A DNA stretch of 13,329 nt from JBCCFX01 sp039029515 (lineage in GTDB: Bacteria > Planctomycetota > Phycisphaerae > Phycisphaerales > SM1A02), in assembly GCA_039029515.1 (NCBI GenBank), contig JBCCFX010000106.1:1-13329 (forward strand). The letters run 5' to 3'. Made by a program: the position numbers and the translations under genes. This document shows positions 6,054 to 13,131 of the stretch, in pieces (position 1 is the first letter of the stretch; each line of letters starts with the position of its first letter). The notes under the pieces are model-generated. The model worked only from the letters and a program-made list of their open reading frames with translations, did no database searches and was not told where the DNA came from.

Positions 6054-7781
6054 TCGACCACCCTTTCGCGGATCACTCGCCGCTTCAATGCCGTCCTCGT
6101 GCACGACGATCATCTGCACAACGCCGACGCGCGGCCGCACGCGTGTTTCGTGCCCGTATGCCTGCATGGCGCGCTGACGAGATGCATCGGCGCGGCCAGG
6201 CTGCGCTCCCCATGCTTCGAACTGCACCACGTCAGGCTGCCACTGATGATGAATGCGTTCGCGCTGAATCGCATTCGCAGCCGAGTCATCAAACAGCAGT
6301 ACGTTGAGGATGGCTTGCGCGGTGCCGGAGATGATGCGCGGGCCGCCCGATGCGCCGGCGATCAGCACAACGTCACCATCGCGCGTGACGATGGTCGGCG
6401 ACATGCTGCTGAGCGGTCGTTTCCCTGGCTCGGGAAGATTGCGGTCGGATTGACGAAGACCGTAGGCATTGGTCTCGCCACGAATCGTGGTGAAGTCATC
6501 CATTTCATTGTTGAGGCAGAAGCCGAACTCAGGCACGACGACTTTCGACCCGAATCGCACGTTGATCGTCTCGGTACACGCCACCGCCATCCCGCTGGCA
6601 TCGATCACGGACAGATGACTCGTCCCGCCATCGTCCGGAGCCGCGACGGCACTGCCGTACGCAAAGAGATCCTGCGTCGAATCCAACTCGATCCGTTGAG
6701 CGAGTTCATCGAGATAGGCTGCATCGAGCAGCGCATTGGTGGGCACGTCGACAAAGTCATCGTCAGCGAGATGCTCCGCCCGATCGGCAAAGGCATGCTT
6801 CATGCACTCCACAAGCAGATGACGAAACGCAGGGTCGTCCGGCGATGTGACAGCCAAGTCATCCAGCCGGCGCTCGAGCAGGCCGAACATCTGAAGCATC
6901 GCAATCCCACCACTACTTGGCGAAGGAAATGCATGCACGACGTGTCCGCGGAACGTTCCCATGAGCGGTGTTTCGTCACGCACGCGATACCGGGCGAGAT
7001 CATCATGCGTGATCGGTCCGCCGTGTGCCTGCATCTCGCGCACAATCGCGTCGGCGATCGGACCGCGATAGAACGCATCGGCACCATCGCGGGCAATCAA
7101 CTCCAACGCGCGCGCCTGCGGCTCGTTGGTCACCCACGGCCCGGGCTCGATCGGCGTCATCAGTTTTCCGTTGACGATCGGGGCGTATCGACGCGCATCC
7201 TGCTGCGATTCGGCCCATGTCGACGCGACGTCGTACGCGCCGCGGTAGTCGGCGTCCACTCGGAATCCGGTGCGCGCGGCGCGAATTGCCGGGGCCAGCA
7301 CCGTCGCGCGATCCAAAGTGCCATATCGGTCGAGCGCATCGAGCAGTCCGGCGACCGTCCCCGGAATCGCGACCGCGTGATGACCGGCACGATTCACATC
7401 GTCAGGCATACCGCGTGCACGCAGATCTTCGTAGTACGACGGTGCGACGGCAGCCGGTGCCGTCTCGCGGTAGTTCAGCGCAACACACTGTGCAGGCGTC
7501 TCACCATCAGCCGGGACATAGATCGTCATGAAGCCGCCGCCGCCAATGCCGCATGAATACGGTCGAACGACGGACAGCGTGAAACTCGCCGCAACGGCAG
7601 CGTCGACGGCGTTGCCACCACGTTGAAGGATCTCGACGCCGGCCTGCGAGGCAATCTCATGATCGCACGCCACCGCACCGTTCGCGTGCAGCTCCATCGG
7701 CTCGGTCATGGTGTCAGGTCGCATCTGACATCCCGCAAGGATCAGCAACACCGCAATCAGTCCGCGTCGAACCACACTCAT
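6039..7781 (-). CDS. ggt: Gamma-glutamyltransferase, lipoprotein form
   Basis: This enzyme cleaves gamma-glutamyl bonds of glutathione and related peptides by hydrolysis or transfer. The precursor (580 residues) self-cleaves into large and small subunits before a threonine. Family marks are clear: GIGGGGFM and NYRETAP (arginine that binds the glutamate carboxylate), DGGTSHLSVID with the expected nucleophile Thr387 at the processing site, NNEMDDF, KRPLSSMSPTIV (substrate serines) and the C-terminal DPRKGGRSAGY. The N-terminus MSVVRRGLIAVLLILAGC has a lipobox, so Cys18 is probably lipidated and the enzyme faces the periplasm. The ATG at 7781 is chosen for that signal and because GGGAG (7790-7794, complement) lies eight bases upstream; in-frame codons further up have no signal. 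The start overlaps the upstream TIM-barrel stop by four bases (ATGA), showing an operon. Confidence 0.95.
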   Translation of the reverse strand: MSVVRRGLIAVLLILAGCQMRPDTMTEPMELHANGAVACDHEIASQAGVEILQRGGNAVDAAVAASFTLSVVRPYSCGIGGGGFMTIYVPADGETPAQCVALNYRETAPAAVAPSYYEDLRARGMPDDVNRAGHHAVAIPGTVAGLLDALDRYGTLDRATVLAPAIRAARTGFRVDADYRGAYDVASTWAESQQDARRYAPIVNGKLMTPIEPGPWVTNEPQARALELIARDGADAFYRGPIADAIVREMQAHGGPITHDDLARYRVRDETPLMGTFRGHVVHAFPSPSSGGIAMLQMFGLLERRLDDLAVTSPDDPAFRHLLVECMKHAFADRAEHLADDDFVDVPTNALLDAAYLDELAQRIELDSTQDLFAYGSAVAAPDDGGTSHLSVIDASGMAVACTETINVRFGSKVVVPEFGFCLNNEMDDFTTIRGETNAYGLRQSDRNLPEPGKRPLSSMSPTIVTRDGDVVLIAGASGGPRIISGTAQAILNVLLFDDSAANAIQRERIHHQWQPDVVQFEAWGAQPGRADASRQRAMQAYGHETRVRPRVGVVQMIVVHEDGIEAASDPRKGGRSAGY

Positions 7782-8626
7782 CGTGCGCGCTCCCACAAGG
7801 TTTCCACAAGTGTCTTCGCCTTCACAATGTCCTCGATGCGCTGTGTGCCTGCTTCGCGCTCGATGACGCACACAACCGGCGGATCACAATGTGTGACCAC
7901 TTCGAAGAAAGCGTTCCAGTCGACATCACCATGACCAACGGGCACTTCGGCCCCCCACGTCCCGGGAACGGTCGTCGCGATTGCATCCTTGATGTGGACC
8001 TGATGAACCCACGGTCGGAGCTGATCAAGCGCATCGATCGGATCTCCGGTCGCGTAGAGAATCATGTTCGCGGGATCAAAGTTCACCCCGACGTTCGGTT
8101 CGTGCAGATCTGTGAGGACTTCGATCAGCGTGCTCGCCGATTCCTGGCCGGTCTCGAACGCGAGGTTGACACCGCGCGCGGCGAACGCGCGAGCGAGCTC
8201 ACGAAGGCGGTCAAGCATTGTCGCGCGCTCAGGGTCGTCCGTAGATTCCGGCAGGAACCCGGCATGGAGCGTGACCAGCGGAATGCCTGCTTCCGCAGCC
8301 AGCGTCGCCATCGCGTTGGCAAGTTGCCGATTGTCATCCCAATGGTCATCGGGGCGAACGCCGCCGGTCCGGGCAATGGACTCGAGCGATGAATAATCTT
8401 CGCCGATCGGAGCCATCATGCCGCTGACGATCCGGATGCCGGCGTGACGCAGAGCATCCACGCACGTCCCCCACGCCGCCTGATCACGGACCAGAGGCGT
8501 GAGATCCAGTTGGACGGCGTCCAGCCCCGTCTGGCGGACCATCGCGATGAGATCATCAGGGCCCGACGGACGGAGGCTCCAGCTACAGCAGGCAAGGACA
8601 AGTGGCGATCGGGTCGTCTGGTGCAT
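7778..8626 (-). CDS. Xylose-isomerase-like TIM-barrel protein (sugar phosphate isomerase/epimerase family)
   Basis: A 282-residue protein of the AP endonuclease 2 / xylose-isomerase-like TIM-barrel superfamily. Strand-end acidic and histidine residues fit the usual metal site: Glu158 (LAFETGQES), Asp184 (GVNFDPANMI), His211 (HQVHIKDA) and Glu256 (VIEREAG). VTLHAGFLPE and VPVGHGDVDW are further family landmarks. Members isomerise or epimerise sugars, inositols or hydroxypyruvate; the substrate cannot be read here. There is no endonuclease IV-type extra set of metal histidines, so a DNA repair role is unlikely. The ATG at 8626 (MHQTTRSPLVLACCSW) places the first barrel strand immediately after a short N-terminus; an ATG 18 codons upstream is possible. 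CCSWSL near the start is typical of this family's first strand. It is the first gene of the two-gene operon with ggt. Confidence 0.92.
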   Translation of the reverse strand: MHQTTRSPLVLACCSWSLRPSGPDDLIAMVRQTGLDAVQLDLTPLVRDQAAWGTCVDALRHAGIRIVSGMMAPIGEDYSSLESIARTGGVRPDDHWDDNRQLANAMATLAAEAGIPLVTLHAGFLPESTDDPERATMLDRLRELARAFAARGVNLAFETGQESASTLIEVLTDLHEPNVGVNFDPANMILYATGDPIDALDQLRPWVHQVHIKDAIATTVPGTWGAEVPVGHGDVDWNAFFEVVTHCDPPVVCVIEREAGTQRIEDIVKAKTLVETLWERAR

Positions 8627-8689
8627 GGCAGTGATGGCGGCGTTTCTGTGGTGGACCGTACCGGGGCAACCGCTTAGCATAGGGTTCAG

Positions 8690-8711
8690 TCCGCGGAACG
8701 GGGATCCGCGG
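8690..8711. promoter_or_regulatory. Direct/inverted repeat of TCCGCGG in a divergent promoter gap
   Basis: TCCGCGG occurs at 8690-8696 and 8705-8711, fifteen bases apart; CCGCGG is itself a palindrome, so both strands carry it. The 133-base gap (8627-8759) must hold the promoters of both the leftward operon and the rightward pair, which makes a shared operator plausible. I could not identify convincing -35/-10 boxes in either direction. Confidence 0.3.
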
Positions 8712-8759
8712 TCATTCCTTCACGTGATCTGATGCCCGCCCTGACTGCGAGACCTCACT

Positions 8760-9368
8760 GTGTCCACGGCCAACGTCGAGAGCCAGCTGCCCGCGCCAAA
8801 CGGCCCTCCGGCGGAGCCGAAGGAAACCGAACGGCGCACGTTCTCGCAGCGCATTGAGGCATTCGTCAGCCGGCTGAGCACACGGAACAACTTCTGGCAC
8901 AAAGTGTGCTCGTTGATCTGGCTTCCGTTCGCCTTCCGCTCGGGCATCACGATGAAGCGGCTGGATGCGAATCGTTTCAGCGCGGTGCTGCCGTTCCGTC
9001 GCGCCAATCGAAACTGGTACAACGCAATGGCCGGAGCGGCTCTGCTCGGCAACTCCGAAGTCGCCGGCGGCATGTTCCTCTTCGCGGAATGTGGATCCGA
9101 TTACATCGTCGTCTGCAAGGAACTGAACTATCAGTTCCTTCGCCCGTGCGTCGGTCCCGCGATCTACCACATTCAGATGACTGAAGATCTGCGCTCGAAG
9201 ATCGACTCCGGCAAGGAATTCAATGTCTCGCTCGACATTGAGATCCGTCAGTCATTGAAGCTGAAGAATCGTGAACGCGAGATTCGCGTCGGCAAATGCC
9301 AGACGACGTTCCACTGCACGCCGAAGGCGGAATTCCGCCGGCGGTACGAGATTCGGAAGAATCGGTGA
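8760..9368 (+). CDS. Hotdog-fold protein, DUF4442/PaaI thioesterase-like
   Basis: A 202-residue soluble protein. The first ~40 residues are polar and Pro/Glu-rich (likely disordered). From about residue 50 the pattern resembles DUF4442 hotdog proteins: KRLDANRFSAVLPFRRAN, the long helix NAMAGAALLGNSEVAGGMFL (roughly residues 88-107), then strands with IVVCKELNYQFLRPCVGPAI. In this family the helix and the following FLRPA-like strand are typical, and relatives act as acyl-CoA thioesterases or related acyl-binding proteins; no activity can be claimed. The C-terminus is strongly basic. The start is GTG at 8760: an in-frame TGA lies six codons upstream and no other start codon of usual type intervenes. 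Its TGA overlaps the GTG of the next gene (9365-9368), so the two are probably translated together. Confidence 0.72.
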   Translation: MSTANVESQLPAPNGPPAEPKETERRTFSQRIEAFVSRLSTRNNFWHKVCSLIWLPFAFRSGITMKRLDANRFSAVLPFRRANRNWYNAMAGAALLGNSEVAGGMFLFAECGSDYIVVCKELNYQFLRPCVGPAIYHIQMTEDLRSKIDSGKEFNVSLDIEIRQSLKLKNREREIRVGKCQTTFHCTPKAEFRRRYEIRKNR

Positions 9369-10507
9369 GCCGGTCGTCAACACTGAACACCATCGGATGG
9401 GGCATCTACTGCGCGGTCAGCTGGACGTGGTGCATCGGCATGTTTCTGCCGCACATCATGTTGGGTTGGTATGGCTGGCCGGGCTTTCTGCTCTTCGCGA
9501 TTCCAAACGTGCTCGGATGCGCTTCGTTTGGGTACGTGTTGAATGCCAAGCGCTCTGCGCGGTTCTGTGAAGACCATCGTTCAGCGCTGACCTGGTTCTC
9601 ACTTATCACGATCGCGTTCCATCTGTTCTTCGTCATGGTCCTGTGGCGATGGTTGACGCCGGCAGATGGCATCGCCGCGTGGCCGCTCGTCCTGGCGCCG
9701 GCGATTCTCATGACGGGAAGCGTGCTTGTGTTCGCCATTCCCGATCGCTACTGGCCCGCGGCAGCATTGCTGCCGTACGTGGTCTCTCTTGGCGTCTGGT
9801 TCACGATCGGACCGCAGATGCTGCCGGAAATCACATGGCGTGGCAACGAGCCACCGCTCGGTTTGCTCGGCCTCGCCCCGATCGTCATCTTCGGTTTTCT
9901 GCTCTGTCCGTATCTGGATCTCACGTTTCATCGTGCCTGTCAACAAACACCGTCGCGGCATGCGTTCGCGGTCTTCGGTGTCACGTTCGGCGCGATGATC
10001 ATCATGACGTGCGCGTACTGGCAACGACTGGACAACGCTGCAATCTATGGCTGGCTCGTGATTCACATCTTCGCGCAAGCCATGACGACCGTTGGCGTGC
10101 ATCTGCGTGAACTCGAACGAGCTGGCGATCGAGCAATGCTGCGTCCCGCACGCATGCGAAACGCGGTCATCGTGATCGTCGGACTCGTGATCGTCCTTGC
10201 TGCCGCATCGACGCCACTCCAGACGATGCTCGACCACTACCTGCGGTTCTTCGTGTTTTACGGGCTCGTATTCCCGTCGTACGTTGCCGTGGTCGCGATG
10301 ACCGCACGTGGCGATGAACGTCGTCGACTCGCCCAACGCGTCCTGATCGCGTGTGTGCTGCTGGCGCCGTTGTGTGAACTCGGCTTCCTGCACGGCCAAC
10401 CCATGCTGCTCATCATCCCGGTCGCCGTCATGCTTGCCTGGGCGCTCTGTCGCCGGCTCGCCAAAACGACGACGACGGAACCGGATTCGGTCCCGTCGTC
10501 GGTGTAA
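9365..10507 (+). CDS. Polytopic membrane protein, unknown function
   Basis: A 380-residue, very hydrophobic protein with about eleven predicted membrane segments and a short polar C-terminus (AKTTTTEPDSVPSSV). The N-terminal half (WTWCIGMFLPHIMLGWYGWPGFLLFAIPN) recalls the first two helices of sodium:solute symporter-type transporters (LeuT/APC-like fold), where a Trp/Gly-rich start is common, but the rest is too diverged to name a family or substrate. Conserved-looking polar residues inside membrane segments include HIMLGWYGW, CAYWQR and the HLRELERAGDR loop. The GTG at 9365 is chosen because it overlaps the previous stop (GTGA); an in-frame ATG at 9296 would overlap the upstream gene by more than 70 bases. 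Co-translation with the hotdog-fold protein suggests a joint role in membrane or lipid matters, which is inference. Confidence 0.83.
   Translation: MSRSSTLNTIGWGIYCAVSWTWCIGMFLPHIMLGWYGWPGFLLFAIPNVLGCASFGYVLNAKRSARFCEDHRSALTWFSLITIAFHLFFVMVLWRWLTPADGIAAWPLVLAPAILMTGSVLVFAIPDRYWPAAALLPYVVSLGVWFTIGPQMLPEITWRGNEPPLGLLGLAPIVIFGFLLCPYLDLTFHRACQQTPSRHAFAVFGVTFGAMIIMTCAYWQRLDNAAIYGWLVIHIFAQAMTTVGVHLRELERAGDRAMLRPARMRNAVIVIVGLVIVLAAASTPLQTMLDHYLRFFVFYGLVFPSYVAVVAMTARGDERRRLAQRVLIACVLLAPLCELGFLHGQPMLLIIPVAVMLAWALCRRLAKTTTTEPDSVPSSV
10470..10501 (-). terminator. Candidate terminator for secA
   Basis: Arms CGACGACGG (10470-10478) and CCGTCGTCG (10493-10501) form a perfect nine-pair stem with an inner CCG/CGG stem. 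Read on the secA strand it starts 27 bases past the secA stop and is followed by TCGTCGTTTTGG, a short T run. It lies inside the 3' end of the convergent membrane-protein gene. The intergenic gap to secA is only 20 bases, so both genes may share it. Confidence 0.45.
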
Positions 10508-10527
10508 ACCTCATGGTCGGATGATGA

Positions 10528-13131
10528 TCAGGATTCGCGCCCGACGATCTGCCAGCCCGTCTTGAGCTTGCCTTCCGCCTTCTTGTACTTGACGGTTTCC
10601 TTCTCACCCGTGGCGGGATTCTGAATCGTCACCATCTCGTTGCGCCCGATCGCTGCGGCTGCGCGAACCGGCGGACGCTTCGGCGGCGCTGCGCCACGAT
10701 TCGTCCGTTCCGCCGGCGGTGCTGCCGTCGCCGTGGCCTGACCAGATGCGGCCGCACCAGATGCGCCGCCCGGCTGTCCCGGTGCGCCTTCCGTCGGACG
10801 CTGCGCCTCCGGCTGCGTCGCGGTGCCCGCAGGTGGTGCCGGAGCACGGAATTGCGGTGTGAGCTTCGCCTTGAACGCGAGTTCCGTCACGCGTTCGCGG
10901 ATGTGGCTCCACATCTCTTCGTAGAGACCCGCACCTTCGCGCTTGAATTCGATTCGCGGGTCGCGCTGACTGAACGATCGGAAGCCGATCGACTCACGCA
11001 ACTGATCGATCGAATGCAGGTGATCCTTCCAGGCATTGTCGATGATCTGGAGCAGAATGAATCGCTCGAGCTGCGCGAGCTCTGCACGCATGACCGCATC
11101 GATCTTGTCGATCGCCACTGAACGCGGATCATCGACCGCACGTTCCAATTCGCTCTCCGTCAGCCGTGCACCCATGTTCTCCTGGAACCACTCGCTGAGT
11201 GCGTCCGGCGTGGATGCCTGCTGCACGGCTCGATCCGCACGTTCATGCCGACGCGACTCATCCCACTTCTTCGCTTCCGCGATCAGCATGTCGCGCAGCT
11301 CGGTGGGATTCGACGACGGCAGTGCGTGCGGTGACCAGTCGAGTTCATACCGAGCTCGCACCCATGACGTGAATTGCGTGATCGCAACTTCAGCGTCATG
11401 CTGAATCATGCCGGACGTTGTTTCCACGGCAAAGTCGATCGGGTAGAGAATCTCCCGTTCGGTGTACCGATCGCGTGCCCACGTCATGATGTGGCGGAAT
11501 GCATCGTCGAGGTTGTCGATCTGATCGAATTCCTCGGGCTTGAACTCAGCGTCGAACTTGTTCGCGGTCCACTTGCACAGTTCGGTCGCGCCGTAGCGCG
11601 GCACGAGGTACTGGTCGAGCGGTCCGAGTTCCTGCGTTTCGACGTGCTTCGTCGCGGCGTCTTCGAGCAGGCGAACAACTTCCTTGGGTTCCATGTCCTG
11701 AATGTCAGAGACGCGCAGGCTGGCGTTGAACGTCGCCTTGGCCCAATCGCACAGTCCCGACAGATTCCACATCGATCGGTCAGCACGTTCAATCGTGCCT
11801 TTCCCGAGATTGATGTCCGTCGGCATGTACTCGCCGATCGTGACTTCAATCATGCTCGCGGCTTCTTCCTTGCACGCGATTCGGATGTAACGATGCAGAT
11901 CCTCACGGTCCTTGCCGCGGAATCGATCCGGCTCGACGCTGACACCCATGTTCTCGCGCACCCATTCTGCGATGCACGTTGCCTGGAACGCCGGCGCGAG
12001 GAATCGATCGACGGCATCGCGGACCGAATCTTCGATGTGCTCGAAGATCATGTCCTTGACGCCGCGGCCTTCGAGGACCGCCTGACGAATCTCGTAGAAG
12101 TCCATGCGCTGAGCGTTAAGGACTTCATCCCATTCAAGCAGGTTCTTTCGGCTGAGGAAGTTTCGCTCTTCGACCTTGCGCTGCGCTCGACCGATCGCTT
12201 TCGTCAGCATCGGGTTCTCGATGGCATCGCCTTCCTTCATACCGAGTCGACTCAGCAGTTTGAGCGTCGTTTCGCCCGCGAACATCTTCATGAGCGGATC
12301 TTCGAGCGACACGTAGAAACGCGAAGAACCGTTGTCACCCTGACGGCCGGATCGACCGCGCAACTGGTTGTCAATTCGTCGGGATTCGTGCCGCTCGGTG
12401 CCGATCACATGCAGTCCGCCGAGTTCCTCGACGTTCTCGAAAAAACGAAGCCGATGCATCAGGCAACTGCCGACATCATCGAGTTCTTCTTCGAGCGATC
12501 GTGCGTTCATGCCGGCGATCTTGCTCTCACTGAGATACGTGTGATGCAGCGCCCAATGTCGAAGCAGCGCGAGTCGAATCTCCTCATCGGACTTGGATTC
12601 GAGATCGCCCTTCTTCATGCCGAGTTCCTTCCCGGCAAGGTGGCGGTGAATCGCGGCAATGATCTCGTCATCCGACTGTGACGCCTGCGCGGCCTTTGGA
12701 CAGATCCCGCGACGCTTCCAGTGATCAACCAGCTCTTCGCGGGTGAACTGACCGAGCTTGATGTCCGTCCCGCGGCCCGCCATGTTCGTGGCGATCATCA
12801 CGGCACCAACCTGTCCCGCGCTGAGCACGATGTCCGCTTCGCGTTCGTGCTGCTTCGCGTTCAGGACTTCATGATCAATGTTGTGCTTTCGACCTAGCAT
12901 CTGGCTCAGCATGTCACTGCGCTCGACGCTCGTGGTGCCAACCAGCACCGGGCGACCGACATCATGGAACGACTTGACCTCGTCCACGACCGCATCCCAC
13001 TTGTCCTTTTCCGAGATGAACACAAGGTCATTGTGATCAGCGCGAACGACCGGCACGTTGGTGGGAATGACCACCACGTCCAGCTTGTAGATCTCGTAGA
13101 ACTCCGTGGCTTCCGTGTCCGCCGTACCCGT
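10528..13131 (-). CDS. secA: Preprotein translocase ATPase SecA, 3' part, long form
   Basis: SecA is the cytoplasmic ATPase that drives unfolded preproteins through SecYEG. The visible part starts inside the first motor domain at TGTADTEATEFYEIY and contains VVVIPTNVP, GTTSVERSDML, NMAGRGTDI, GGLHVIGTERHE and RRIDNQLRGRSGRQGD (second nucleotide-binding domain), LLEWDEVLNAQR, and WKDHLHSIDQLRESIGFRSF with FKREGAGLYEEM (scaffold). From the TGTA motif to the stop it is 867 residues, about 330 more than in E. coli. The excess lies in an insert between RGTDI and GGLHVIG (about 12420-12760), an expanded scaffold/wing with five related modules (about 11085-11975), and an Ala/Pro/Gly linker (10669-10848). 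The Cys-rich zinc motif at the usual C-terminus is absent; a different short domain (GRNEMVTIQNPATGEK...YKKAEG) ends the protein. The 5' half lies beyond the right edge or is replaced by the segment at 13132-13329. Confidence 0.95.
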   Translation of the reverse strand, partial: TGTADTEATEFYEIYKLDVVVIPTNVPVVRADHNDLVFISEKDKWDAVVDEVKSFHDVGRPVLVGTTSVERSDMLSQMLGRKHNIDHEVLNAKQHEREADIVLSAGQVGAVMIATNMAGRGTDIKLGQFTREELVDHWKRRGICPKAAQASQSDDEIIAAIHRHLAGKELGMKKGDLESKSDEEIRLALLRHWALHHTYLSESKIAGMNARSLEEELDDVGSCLMHRLRFFENVEELGGLHVIGTERHESRRIDNQLRGRSGRQGDNGSSRFYVSLEDPLMKMFAGETTLKLLSRLGMKEGDAIENPMLTKAIGRAQRKVEERNFLSRKNLLEWDEVLNAQRMDFYEIRQAVLEGRGVKDMIFEHIEDSVRDAVDRFLAPAFQATCIAEWVRENMGVSVEPDRFRGKDREDLHRYIRIACKEEAASMIEVTIGEYMPTDINLGKGTIERADRSMWNLSGLCDWAKATFNASLRVSDIQDMEPKEVVRLLEDAATKHVETQELGPLDQYLVPRYGATELCKWTANKFDAEFKPEEFDQIDNLDDAFRHIMTWARDRYTEREILYPIDFAVETTSGMIQHDAEVAITQFTSWVRARYELDWSPHALPSSNPTELRDMLIAEAKKWDESRRHERADRAVQQASTPDALSEWFQENMGARLTESELERAVDDPRSVAIDKIDAVMRAELAQLERFILLQIIDNAWKDHLHSIDQLRESIGFRSFSQRDPRIEFKREGAGLYEEMWSHIRERVTELAFKAKLTPQFRAPAPPAGTATQPEAQRPTEGAPGQPGGASGAAASGQATATAAPPAERTNRGAAPPKRPPVRAAAAIGRNEMVTIQNPATGEKETVKYKKAEGKLKTGWQIVGRES

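Noticed and set aside
6099..7556. 485-codon open frame on the plus strand opposite ggt
   Set aside because: The opposite strand encodes a complete gamma-glutamyltransferase. This frame's product is rich in Arg and His, without domain or membrane pattern.
8666..8684. TATGCT on the complement strand as the -10 box of the TIM-barrel/ggt operon
   Set aside because: Only a weak match, with no -35 partner at 16-18 bases.
11374..12681. 435-codon open frame on the plus strand opposite secA
   Set aside because: secA on the other strand carries unmistakable family motifs throughout; the antisense product shows no family match.
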